Source of the DNA: Cristatella mucedo
Taxonomy: Eukaryota > Bryozoa > Phylactolaemata > Cristatellidae
Length of the DNA: 64,000 nucleotides
NCBI GenBank assembly: GCA_009760855.2
Contig: WPIO01000073.1
Coordinates: 1,291,501 to 1,355,500, forward strand
Reading direction: 5' to 3'
Positions within the stretch are counted from its first letter, which is position 1; every line of letters begins with the position of its first letter. The position numbers were made by a program, and so were the translations under genes. Below, piece by piece: positions 1 through 12,475 of this stretch. The notes under the pieces are model-generated. The model saw nothing but the letters and a program-made list of their open reading frames with translations, was not told the DNA's origin and did not search any database.

Positions 1-60
1 AAAGATTGAGTTCTCTGAGGGTGCTTATCAAGTGTGTTATTTCAATTATTATAATTACTG
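1..60 (+). mobile_element. LINE-A 3' tail, truncated by window edge
   Basis: Sense-strand copy of the tail seen at many LINE-A ends: gattgagttctctgaggg, then the poly-ATT-like stretch. The rest of the element would lie left of the window. Confidence 0.7.
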
Positions 61-282
61 TGGTATAAACTTTGGTACCCCAAGGCATAGGCATTGGGTT
101 TCGCTGACAAACGCTTCTCACAGCACCACAGCCACCGGTCACCGTCATTCTCAGAGGCTCTGGTGGCTCCTCGTCCCAAATCTGCATAGCTCGTTTTATC
201 TCTAGGATAGACAATAAATCCGAGTACAGAAGCTCGTGGCACCTCAACACTAATTTAAAGGCTCTCATAACATGCATTGCAA

Positions 283-3223
283 TATAATGTATCTCCATAT
301 GTAACTCCACAAAGTCATAAAGACAATGTGGGTATTATGCATGTGAGTTTTTCATAACGCACTCACAGCCTAAGCGGCTTTCGGTACACATTCGGTGGCC
401 AACAGACTTCATCTCACACAACAAACAGAAAGTGGGAAGCATAGCAGAGTTAGGAGAGCAGTTGAGGTAGTGAGTAGCATAGAAGTAGCAGTTCAGGACC
501 ACTGAAAATGATGTGCCATAGTCGGCAGTTGGAGAGTAGATGTCGTTGCGTAAGAATTGTGGAAGCAAGTTCCACAGTCTAGGACCAGCAGAGCTAAAGC
601 TTCTGTTGCCATCGGTCTTTAGGCAGAAGAATAGAAAGGCTAATTTATTTTCCATTCAGGACCTGAGGACTTGAAGGGGCTGAGACTGGTGCAGCAGTTC
701 AGCTAGGTACGAAGGAGCCAAGCAGTGGGGGGGCCTTGTGGGTCAGCATAAGAACTTAGCTCCGTATCCGTTGATCAACCGGCATCCATTCTAGCTCTTT
801 TAGCAAAGGATACACATGCTCAAACTTCTGGGACTTGAAGACTAGCCTTGCAGCCATATACATAGTCAGCTGCAATGGCATAGTTACTTTCTTTGGTAGC
901 CCAGCCAAAAGGGAATTACAATAATCAAGTCGAGACAGAACTAAGGAGCTAGTTACATTTTTTGCAAGCCACTGTGGAAGACAGTTCCTAATCTTGGATA
1001 GAGATCGGACGTGGTGGCTAGCTGTAGAAGCAGTCTTTTGAATGAAGCTTTCAAAATTTAGGCAACTGTCGAAAACGACACCTAAATTTTGGTGATGGTT
1101 GCACAACAGCATCACCTATCAGAAGAGCAAAGTGTTTTAATCCAGCCACACGCTTAGGGTGCCCTATGAGCAGCAGTTCGGTTTTATTGTCATCTAGTTT
1201 CAAGGAGTTTTCCGACATCCAGGATCGAATGTAATGTAATGTATCTCCGTCTGTAACTCCACAAAGTCATAAAGACCATGTGGGTGTTGCGCAGGAGAGT
1301 TTTGTATAGTGCACTCACAGCCTAAGCGGCTTTCGGTGCGCATTCGGTAGCCAACAGACTTCGTCTCACGCAACAAAGAGAAAGTGGGAAGCATAGCAGA
1401 GTCAGGAGAGCAGTTGAGATAGTGAGTAGCATAGAAGTAGCAGCTCAGGACCACTGAAAAGGATGAGCAATAGTCGGCAGTAGGAGAGTAGTTGTTGTCG
1501 GCAAGGCAAGCATTCAGTTTATCAGTTGCTGCAGCAGATTCCGCAGTTTGAACAACAAATACAGCTGAGTATCGTCAGCATAAAAGTGATATCCTATTCC
1601 ATGGGCCTTAATCACTTTTGCCAGAGGTTGATTACAAATGGAGAACAGCAAGGGACCGAGGACAGACCTTTGAGGGACTCCACATGTGATCCTTCTCGTG
1701 TATGATTCCTGACCCAACACGACACGGATTAAACACGATCAGACCAAAGTACGATTTAAACTATACCAGTGCCTCGTCTGCCAGACCGGTCGTTGTTCTC
1801 AATCGTTCAAGTACTACATCGTGATCAGTCTCAAAGGCAGCTGATAGGTCTAGCAGAGACAGGGCAGTGACATTCCCCTCATCGTTGACACATAGAATGC
1901 CATTGTTAACTGGGAGGAGAGCAGTTTCAGTGGAGTGCTGCCTCTTGAACCCTGATTGAAATGTTTCTGCGATTTCATTCTTTCCAATATGTGCAACCAA
2001 CTGCTTAGCGACAATTCTTTCAAGAATCTTTGACAAAAAAGAAAGAAGAGAAACTGGGCGATAGTTTGCAAGGACTTCTGTATCAAATCCAGGTTTTTAA
2101 GTATGGGTCTAATGATTGCCAATTTGAAGGACTTGGGTAAAACCCCTTGTTCCAAAGAACCATTACAAATCTCGGTTATGGCAGGGCTAAGTTGGTCTGC
2201 CAGTGAAGACCACAGAGATGATGGTATAGGGTCTTTAGGAGATAAGCTCTTTTTAATAGACCTTATTAAGGTCTATTAAACAAAACCTTATTAAGTCTAT
2301 TAACATCACATGAAGAAACCTTGGAAAACCTTTGAAGGAAGGTCAAATGTTGTGATTCCACAATGCTTTACTCGGAGGGGGCTTTATGGAGGCACGAATG
2401 TGCACAATTTTTTCAGTAAAGGCTGAAAACCTTTCGGCTGAGCCGTTAATATCTGGCGAGTCAGACCTCTCAGCATTGGCCAGTAATTTGTTTACTGTCA
2501 TAAATCTGTTTTGGGTCCGACTGGCAGGAGTTCAGTTTTCGAGCAAAAAAAGAACCCCTGGCTTTTTTAAGCTTCCTGGTGTAAACTCGAAGGAAGTCTT
2601 TGAAATTACTAGATCTGCATCAGACCTCGATTTCTTAAAACGACGTTCAAGCCTGCACTTAACCCAGCACATCTTTTGAAGTTTTTTTGTAAATCGAAAG
2701 GAATCCCCATGACTCTGTACACGGATAGGGAGCATGCTTGTCAAGAGCACTATTAAGTGTCATGTTCACTGCATCAGTGAGGGTATCGAGGCTGTCGGTC
2801 GAGTCTGGGTGCAGATCAAGAAGACCTGCATCACTAATTTCAAAAATGTGTCAATGTCAATGCTTTTTAAGTTACGTCGTTGGACAAGTTCGACATTACC
2901 CTGTATGTACAAGGGAGCAGGAACAGTAAATAAGACCGAACAATGATCCGAGAGGGTCAGCGGGTACATCACAAGGTCATTGGGGAAGACATCCTTAGTG
3001 ATCACGAGATCTAGAATATCGTCACTCACGTGGGTGGTATGATTAACGTCTTGGGTCAAACCAAAACTCTCCAGACAGTCAAGAAATGAGCAGACCTGGC
3101 TGTTGATAGGGTTGTCAACGTGAATATTGAAGTCTCTAGCAATCAGTAATGACCTCTCACACACAAATATTTTAGCGAGGAACTCCGAAAACTCCTCTAT
3201 AAACAAGTCTAGACAGCCAGAAG
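283..3223 (-). mobile_element. LINE-B: CR1/L2-type non-LTR retrotransposon, about 2.9 kb, 5'-truncated and broken
   Basis: On the minus strand, broken reading frames run from the C-terminal half of an AP-endonuclease (2766-3223; DFNIHVDN and LTLSDH motifs) through an RT linker (2532-2750), RT blocks ([13 protein letters not shown] at 1761-2036, GVPQRSVLGPLLF and FYADDTQLY at 1514-1720), to the ORF2 C-terminus (DYCNSLLAGLP at 756-1115, [17 protein letters not shown] at 335-655). The 3' end carries a short TACATT-like repeat. Frameshifts and stops separate the pieces, so it is inactive. It is the longest LINE in the window. Confidence 0.88.
1225..1497 (-). mobile_element. LINE-B 3' end copy inserted within LINE-B
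   Basis: This stretch repeats the 3' terminal ~270 bp of the same family (compare 290-540) in the middle of the larger LINE-B copy and in the same orientation, including the TACATT-type tail. Host LINE sequence resumes on both sides. Confidence 0.75.
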
Positions 3224-3375
3224 GGTTTGGTCCAGTGGTTAAGGTGCTCGCCCCGACCAAGGCCTGGCTGAGGTCGTGGGTTCGAGCCCTGAGGCATATG
3301 TGAAGCGCCTGAATAGAGATTAAGTTCTCTTGGGGCGCTATACAAATGAATTTTTTATTTTTATTTATTTAAGGA
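3224..3375 (+). mobile_element. SINE-1, tRNA-derived SINE with LINE-like hairpin tail
   Basis: The tRNA-related head has an A-box-like TGGTCCAGTGGTTAAGG and B-box GGTTCGAGCCC. The tail gcgcctgaatagagatt...ggggcgc is shared with LINE-A, and a T/A-rich 3' end follows. It abuts the broken endonuclease end of LINE-B. Confidence 0.85.
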
Positions 3376-3821
3376 GGTCAGAATATCACAACAGTGAGAG
3401 GCATTGTCTCTGGTGGGGACCTGATTGCAACTGATTCAAACGATGGCCCATGCGAAAAACTGCACATCTTATAGCCAAACGATTCACGAACAACAATTGC
3501 AACCGCGCCATCAACCTTGTCAGAACATTAACTATATCTATATTTGCCTCACGACTTGAATTGAAAGGACCCAACTACTGTTAGCCATCTTAATTCCTAA
3601 AACCCAATGACAAATTCCAATGTTGTTGACAAGATGAACTCGTTGGTCGAAATGAACAACTGCAGCAGCTGCATAAGATGATAGGACAAGTGTAGCTTGT
3701 CCAATCTGTGCAGCTGCCAAGTAAAAGACTCTACAGATGAACCTGGAAAAACTATCAGCAAGTACTCAGGCCAATTACTCGGATACAGACACAATTGTGT
3801 ATGCTCGATGCACGAACCCAC
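3376..3821. other. Lipin intron, nothing recognised
   Basis: Between SINE-1 and lipin exon 9. Several short ORFs overlap on both strands, none with a recognisable motif. No lipin C-Lip exon is visible here. Confidence 0.5.
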
Positions 3822-3996
3822 CTCTTTAGCTGTCTCGGCCTTTGGCTTTGAGCCCCACCATGCGAACATGCCACGCCTACGCTCCTCTTTCGGCATGTGC
3901 TGCTTAGTAAGCATTCCAACGGTCTCGTCAGGAAGTGGCATGGTGAACGCAGCAAGAGACATCACCATCGGTGCTGCAACCTTCCAGTTGAAGAAT
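3822..3996 (-). CDS. LPIN: Lipin coding exon 9 (M-Lip, FFNWKVAAP / WW)
   Basis: After gatttcag the exon reads [20 protein letters not shown], then [20 protein letters not shown] and [10 protein letters not shown]. This matches human YYNW-AAPLLLAMQAFQKPLPK with the M-Lip tryptophan pair. Donor gtgggt (phase 0). Nothing resembling the next exon (start of C-Lip) is visible between 3,800 and the left edge. Confidence 0.92.
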
Positions 3997-6900
3997 CTGA
4001 AATCACATGCAACCGGTCGGTGCATTTGCGCCTCCCTGCCTACCATGCATCCAAGTCTCGGCAATTAAACCATGTACAGCAGCATGCCGGTTGCAAAATT
4101 AAGGACAAGACCAGCTATGTGTCTCTCGGTAGAAATTATGTACAACCGATGAAGCAACCATGGCTTTTACTACTGCCTTCAGAACAGAGTCAAGAAAGTT
4201 ATGACCTATAGGTAACAGTGCTCTGATTGGAACTAACTTAGTGACACCACTATGACAAGTGTTGTTCAAATTTTGACAACGATTGTGAAAACTTTCAGTA
4301 ATGGTGATGCAACATGCCCATGTACAAGCAAATATATGAGTGAGTACTTTAGCATATACGCTCTTCTCTTTCTAGGGATAACGGCAGTTTGGCAGTGGTC
4401 AGATGGTCCAGTAAAGGCTGGGGCAGAGAAAGATTACAACCTCACTCCAATGCATGCCTTAGTATTGGGAATAAAATATAAAGATCAATTTCGTAGATTT
4501 TGGTAAACATTCTACAGGCAGGAAAACCAAATCAGACCCTACTCTCCACGGGATTACTTGATAGCCTGAACTAAACATTCACCAGGTGACATTATACTGC
4601 CATTTAGCATTTCATCATCCCAATACTAGACCGAAAAATGATCAAACAGTATACACTCTTCCACGATCTCTTTTTTTCAATCATGCATTATGCTCCTGCC
4701 CAAAAACACCTAGGAAGAAAATCTTTTAATAAAAACAGTTGTGAAGCATCCCAGGAAAACCAAATAGCTTTCTAGGTACTTGAAGAATGCTAAAAAATAA
4801 ATATGTCTATTAATCATGGATAAAAAGCACGATCGCAACCACACAAAGGTAAATATGTGTAGGCAGAGCAAATGCTGCCAGGAGCAGATGAGTTTTTAGC
4901 TTCTTTTTTAATGTCGTCAAGTTAGGATATGCCATGAAGTCAGTCGGGAGCACGCTCCAGGCTTTGGGAGCATACGAACTAAAGGCAGTGTCTTCAAAGG
5001 ATTTGAGTTGGGTTTGAGACACAGGTAACCCAATTGAGTCAGAAGAGTGGGTGGCACCTTGCGATGCCTGACTAGGAAGTATTTCCTGTATACGCAGGCC
5101 AGAGCACGAGAATGAAGGATCCTAAAAGTGAGTGACATTACCTTTAAATCGATCTAATAATAATAATATTAATAATAATTCACCTGATAAAGCGCCCTCA
5201 GAGAACTTAATCTCTCTATAGGCGCTTTACATTTGCTGAAAAGTGAAATGCAATTGAATGGTAAGTAAAATCATGCTTGAAAAACAAACGAAATGAATAA
5301 TATGGTTAGGGGTGACATGCACAGGGTCAGCATGCAAATGTGGTTAGTGGCAGCATGCACAGTGTCAGCACGCATAAGCACATCAAGGACGAATCACAGG
5401 GACCCACTAAATGCTGTCCTAAATAGGTGTGTTTTTAGGTTCCTTTTAAATGTGGTCAGGTCAGGGGATGTTCTGATGCAGGTCGGGAGGGAGTTCCAGG
5501 CTTTGGGAGCATATGAACTAAATGCACGGTCTCCAAAGGATTTAAGGTTTGTACGAGGTATTTCTAGACTGTTGGATTCCGAGAAGCTGGTGGTACAATG
5601 CTTGGCCTGATGGGGTAGTATATCTGAAAGATAGGCTGGAGCCATAGAATGAAGGGAACTAAAAGTGAGTGACAAAACCTTGAAGTCAATCCGTTGCTTG
5701 ACTGGTAACCAGTGCAGGTCGGCGAGACGTGGAGTAATGTGGCAACTGCGATGCTCACGACAGACAAGTCTAGCTGCCGAGTTTTGCACCAGCTGCAATC
5801 GCCTGATCGCACATGCTGGTAGGCCAGTAAGCAGTGAGTTGCAGAAGTCGAGACGGGATGTCACGAATGCATGGACCAACTTGGATGTGGTATCTTTATC
5901 TAAACAAGCCCGAACTTTAGCAATGTTATGAAGCTGAAAATAGGCAGATTTGACTGTGGAGCTGATATGGTCGTCTAACGAGAGGTCGCTTTGGAATATG
6001 ACACCTAGATCTAATTATTGATGGAAAGCCTATGCAGGTCGATGAGAAGGTTTAGTGCGGAAGTTGCAGCGTTCAACACACATGCCTAGCTGCAGAGTTG
6101 TGCACAAACTGTGGGCGTCGTATTGTATATTCAGGAAGACCTACAAGCAGCAAGTTGCAGAAGTCTAGATAGGAAATCACAAATGGATGGAGTAGTTTGG
6201 CTGTATTTTATCAATCGACGGAATGAAGATGAAAGTAGACTATGGAGATGATATGGTCAGCTAGAGCAACGTCATTTTGTAAATGGTGATATACATTGCA
6301 AACAGAGGTTAAAAAAATATGAAAACTGAAGAGGATGGCTCAATGCACACAATTGAGCTCATAGGGCATGGAACATAATTCTGTATTAAGGCAACCTATT
6401 CTGTATTCAGGCAACGAGCAGAGAACATAATGCTGTACTCATTCCGTATCTAGCGCTGTTACATCGCCACTGTTGCTTAAACAACGAGGTTCAACAGGAA
6501 TAAACAGAACAGTAAAACAGAGAAGCATTGAAACAAGACAGAAACGCCAACTTACTTGCCATGCATTCTGATAACGAGATTCGGGTTGGCAAAGACATTT
6601 GGGTCCTTACAAAAATCCTCGAAAGTGACAAAATGATGCATAAACTTGTCCAGTGCAATGCTGCTGTCAGGATCCTTCAGGCCGCCACAGAGCGACATGG
6701 CAATATCCCCAAACATGCCGAACCTGTGATGTTATAGCCAGATATAAACCAGAAAGTGCCACCGATCCAAGCATCGAACTAATTAACTATGCTGACAATT
6801 GCAGACACCTACGGCACATGAGGCATGTGATCAGTGGTGCTGGTATCAGTCTCGCTCCCAGCAGATGATGCAGTGGCTTCGTAGCGAAGATCCATAACAG

Positions 6901-9900
6901 TGGGCGGTGAGTGCGGCAGCGATGGGCCACTGCCCGACTCTACGTCATCATCTTTTCCAACAGGTTGAGTCGTGCTATAGTGCTCCTTTTGTGGGTCCAG
7001 TGGTCCCCTGTCAACGTGCAGATGCTAGAATAACATCATATAGAGCAGACTGAAGTTGCTGATGTCTCACTAGTCATGCAGCTTGCATTCACTGTTTCGA
7101 ATGGCAGCCTACTAATGCCAGCAGTGAAACAAGCCACTCGAGTAATTTAAAATAGAGTACTACATTGGCTCTGGTTCCCGAAATCGCAGTCAGACAGGCC
7201 AAACAGGTTTCGACCAAAATCTGTGCTATCGACATTTACCAACATAATGGACAGGGTTTTACTGGCATGACTCTTTCCCTTTCCTTATCAAGAAGCCCTA
7301 ACATCAGAAGTGACAGGTTGCTGACGAGAAGAAGTTTATGTGACCTGCTCTCTGCTCTCACAAACAATACTGAGGCCGGCTCCGATACTATCTTAAGGCT
7401 AAAACCTTCCTTCAGTGAACAACCACATTTTAAGACATGACTTAGTGGATTCACTGATTCTATTAACTCTCCAACTACCCCTTGCCACGAACTCTGCTGC
7501 TTTTTAGGAGAAAAATGTCTGAACGTCGACTGTGACTCAATCTTGTTTAATAAAAGGACTGATAACAAGAACACAAAAACAATGGTATATTGCAATTTAC
7601 GGTACTTGTTCTGTTGCTGTCAACTAAATATACAAGAAATTCTTAAAACCCAATAGTTAATGACATTACACGTCTCGCTGCTAACATTGCCATTTACTAT
7701 CAACAGTGGCTTTCATTCCAGTATTTGAATCATAAGTAGGATGCCTGTGAGGCCCCCCACAGTGACACAAAGTTGGAGTGAAATAGCAAGTCTGTCAGGT
7801 CGCCTACTGCAAGCCGACCAGCAAATATGAGTTACTGTTGTACCTAGCAACCAAAATGTATATCATACTTTAACTTCAAGTATGCATCCGACTAGCTGCC
7901 AATTCCCAAGTTTGCTCAGACTTCGAAAGGGGGGGGGGGTGGAGAAGGCCTCAATACCAGCAGATCACCAATCAACTGCCAGACAATAGGCAGCGCCTTT
8001 AGAGTTGACTCATTATCAAATGCCTTTCCACCTGTCAAAGCTTGATGGCGAACCATGAGCAAAGAGCCATGCAGTTTCATGTCACCAGAAAGCCTGGTGG
8101 ACCATTACAACCCAGCATTAACCGATAAGTATACTATTTATATGCCTTGGCAACATGACTACAATTATCGGCATGAGACACTAACTAAAGTCAACCATGA
8201 TTTCTACTTTTCTTGAATCTGTTAGCGTGTCTCGTACTTTATATCCCACTGGTGTTGGAAAGGATAATTGTGATCACCTATCTCAGGTTTTCTTTATTAA
8301 GGCACTTAAGGCACTGCCTCGGCAGGCAAAGCAGGGCAACAAATGACAAAGCATCACAATACACACACATATACAATCATATTTAAGTTATATAAAAAAT
8401 GTATTTATTTCTTAACTGCCATAAGAGAACTTAATCTTTATTCAGGCACTTCACAAATATTGAAGGACTCGAGCTCATGACCGTGGTCGTCAAAAGCAAG
8501 CATCTTTGCCCCTAGGCCAAACCAGGGCAGCAATAGAGCTATAGACTACAACTAAATGAGCAGCTGGTAGTTTAATTATTGGAAAACAACTCTATATGCA
8601 TACAGCCTACATCAAGAAATGCCTACCATGCACACATATTTCCCAAAGCTTCAACAGAGTTTAACATTGATGATAATAACAATAGATTGTTTGCACATCA
8701 CCCTGAGAGAGCTCACCTCTAAGCAAATGCTTTTCAACTTGCATCAAGAGATTCAGTACCTCAAAGACATAACAAAGTAATTTTCCTTAGCAGTTATGCA
8801 TAAAAGAGGCTTTTAATAACTCGGCCAGGTCCTATAAAATAGAATCCAGTTCATTCTGAAGTAGCTAACAAACGTTATGGGCATAGGTGTCCAAGTCATT
8901 GCAAAATATAAATCATGTTATTATTTTTGTGCTGAATGCTACCCTTAGACCACCAGCAGATGAAACTAAGTATCCTAGGGCATACCAGCCAGAAGCTCAG
9001 GTGCTAAGATGTGGTCTAATTAAAAAGTAGTTCTGATATGTAGCCCGGAGAAGGACGATAGAGAGACCTACTAGTGAGTGGAAGACCCTTAAAGTCAATA
9101 TGGTGCTGGATGGGAGGCCAGAGTAGGCTGGTGAAAATGGGAGCAATAGGGCATTTTCAAAAATCACGACAAACAAACCAAGATGCAGCATATTCAACTT
9201 CTAGTCTCGTACTATTACAATGGCAGGAAGGCTTGAAAGCTGCAAAAATCACAGATACTTATATATCACAAATGCATGCATAGATTAGTTTAGCCGCAGA
9301 GTTACTTCAACTTGATGCTGGGGCAAAACGGAATTGAAAAAGAAACACATTCAAATCTAGCATCTAGTGTTCTCATTTGGCGGTAGCTCGATGGAGCTGG
9401 CCTTGCCGAGAAGCTTTCCACCGGCGCCTGCTCTTTCATATCTCCTTCACGTTGTTCTCAAACGTTTTTTTTCATATTTCAAACTAAGACTACTTTACTA
9501 CACCAGCCTCGGGAAAGCTGATCTAATCTAGTTTCTTTTGAGGATTGATAATTCAATTCCTTCGGTTTATATGACAGATCATGGGGGACGGAAAACCGTG
9601 TTGTTTATTTGGTATTTTCATTCTGATACTCATAAGGGGAACAGCCTTGAGAAACTCGTGAATGAATTAAGGTTTTTGGAAAGTATTTGCGCTAACATAC
9701 TAGTATTGCAATAGTTAATAATTTTCTAATCGAATATTTAATAAAGAGCACTTAATTCCCAGCCACAACGTAATTCAAGGTCAGCTCTACTGTGGAACAT
9801 GAAATAATTGTGTGAAATCAAGTATTTTTTGGATGACTTGTGTATCCACAATGAGGGCCTCAGAAAAACTATGTCGTCCAATCGATCCTTACAATACTGA

Positions 9901-9905
9901 TACCA

Positions 9906-9945
<40 letters not shown>

Positions 9946-12439
9946 ATATATATATATATATATATATAGAGAGATATATATATATATATATATATATCCA
10001 AAAACAGCATATTTGTGGCAATGGATGACCTATCTAAAAGTAATGCCAAGAATACAATACTATTTTACGCGCACAATATGATACAAGTATTTGCTTTTTC
10101 TGGTAAGAGCGTAGGTTGCAGTGTATGATAGTGCCTGAACAACTGAAATTTATATAATGCTACTTAACTCCAAAGAGAAAAAGAAAATAAAGAAAGACTG
10201 CAGAGTATACAAGAACAGATTAGAGGCTTTAAGTGGGCAAGAAGACCGTAAGATAGTCTGACAGACCTCTTAGGAAAGTATAGGGCAGCCACCTCAGGAT
10301 CCATCTCATCGAGCTTGAGATCCTCAAGGTAAATCCCTTGATCCTCTGGCATCTTGCTGGACGACTTAGGCTTCCGTATAAACGACAGCAGACCCCCACC
10401 AGTAGTTGCACTGGTTGATGCAGAGTTCTCTTCTACAAAGTAGCAACGATGGAAGCTTGCAGCATCGAGAGGATGCAGCTTCGGTGAGCCGTCATGGCCC
10501 ACTAGGTAAGGCGGTTGCTTTTCACGACCTCGGTCCCGAGGTCGTATGTTCGAATCCTGCGGCGGGTGATCCTTTATTGCAGCTGCAAGCGGTGGTGATA
10601 GCCGTCAAGGCTCTTCTGTCGTTATTCAAAAGAGGCTGTTAAATCAGCTGGTATTTTGTTCGTACAGCGTAGCAAACATAATGAGCTCACTTCCACGAAG
10701 AACTTGCCACACACAAATTATCCTGCCACAACAAATGGCAGCATGCTGCTATCTCAGCAGACACAGTGTGCACTCCTTATAAAAAAAAGCATAGCAAACT
10801 GGGGAGTACCAATCAGTAAAGTATGACTTCGTTGAGATAGCACTGGAATGCAGATTTTCTTTACCTTTGCGATCTTTCTTTACTCGTGGACAATAAGGCA
10901 CAACAACAATATGGGATCAGCAATAGGCAACTATGTCAACACACCGATGAGCTATTGCCTGATAGAATGCAGTGTATTCACATGGCAACCTCAAACGGTG
11001 AAGATTTTGAAAAAGCGCCAGAACGACCTGCTCTACAAGTTCCTTGAGCGAGAGGAATCAAATAAAAAAACGCCTCGCTAGATATAAGCACATTTCAAAG
11101 CCTAAGAGAGGTGTTTAATGCACACACGAGATGACAGACAAGCGATTTCACGCTGCTGCGACAGGAGTTTCGAAAGTGCTAGTGTCTGCTTTGCTCTCGA
11201 TTTGCTATCGTGAGCAATACAGCTAACTAGCTCCTCGCCTTCTTCGTTGTCCTTCTCGCGCAGAAGAAAATAATCGATCTCTCAGTCCTATACGGGTTCT
11301 ATATAGCAGTTCGGGCTAGACCATACAGATTCGGTTGTCAATCACAGAAATTTATGTATTATGCACCATTGCTGCCATGTTAGCTTGACCAAATTAAGAA
11401 AAATGACCAACGCAGCAACAACCAACTCTCAGCAGTGGTAGCAATATGATGCAAAGACACGTGCAAATAGGACACAGGCCCAAGCGCAAGTTGCAACTGT
11501 GCTAGAAAAAGTACCTGCTGCTGCTCCTTTAGGCTGCTTCAGCTCCTCCTTGCCACCACCGCCAGAGCTGGAGCTACTGCTTCCCGGCAGCTCAGCTTCG
11601 GCTGCTGTGCTCCGATTAGCTGCCGAGCTTCGAGATGACAAAGAGTTCTTTCTCGGCAGCTCACCCCAGTTCCATTGCTGTAAGCCGCTGTCCGATACAC
11701 TAGCAGCAATCGCTGCACTCGCTGCTGCCACAGCAGTCTCCAGCTCGGTGTCACTTTTCGGGGATGTAGGCCTTGATGGAATAGGGCTACAACAATGACC
11801 CCAGATGAGTACAACTCCAGCAATATTACCCATCCAGGCTTAGCAGCTGCACGGGGTGCGTCCATAGCCAGGCACCTGCCGATTAACAGTCCAACGAAAT
11901 AGCAGCAGACATCCAGACGAGGGTTCTGCTCAAGAGGTACCACACAGATCTTCCCTTCCAAGACCTCTCTGACTCGTGCTTCCTTGGAGGCACGAGGCAG
12001 CTAGCATCGATTCACACCTTCCCAGAATAGGATGTTTTGAGTTGCAGCAATAATGAGCAGGAACAGTGGCTTAGGCATGACCACAAAATGTGCTGGCGTA
12101 CTACATTGAAAACCATCAAGTCATCACGCTAACTATAAATGCTGCTCCTTCCGACTACAGCTTTTATTCAAGCTTCTGGCTACATTGCCTGCTGGTCTGA
12201 GTTATGTAGGCAGCCCGAGAATTGGTGCTGTTTGGGAGCAGTAGAGGGCAAGTAGATCGACACAAAACAATACTAGTTGACATTTGCAAAGCAAAGTGAA
12301 CCGTGCATAACTGAAAACAAACTGAGTAACATAAACAGCAGCAAACAAAGCCAAAGTGAATAGAAATTAAGACGCCTTCCTAGACTATGTAAAATACCTA
12401 GAAAGAGATTTGGTTCTCTTGAGCTGTCAAAATATTGTA

Positions 12440-12475
<36 letters not shown>

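Noticed and set aside
3224-3375. tRNA-like sequences with A and B boxes (also at 10,488, 30,645 and 48,979)
   Set aside because: Each belongs to a dispersed SINE with a LINE-like or SINE-2 tail, and no cloverleaf with a proper acceptor stem was seen; not functional tRNA genes.
5293-5931. Plus-strand ORFs at 5,293-5,931, 19,471-20,040, 46,673-46,945 and 49,601-50,169 that recur with high similarity
   Set aside because: They are antisense shadows of LINE-A ORF2 and recur only because the LINE is repeated.
7236-7595. A 119-codon minus-strand ORF whose start looks like a signal peptide ([15 protein letters not shown])
   Set aside because: It begins at TTG, not ATG, lies in a lipin intron, and shows no conserved motif or splice context; most likely a chance frame.
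10406-10642. Plus-strand ORF with [17 protein letters not shown], repeated at 60,285-60,662 on the other strand
   Set aside because: Translation of SINE-2, not a gene.
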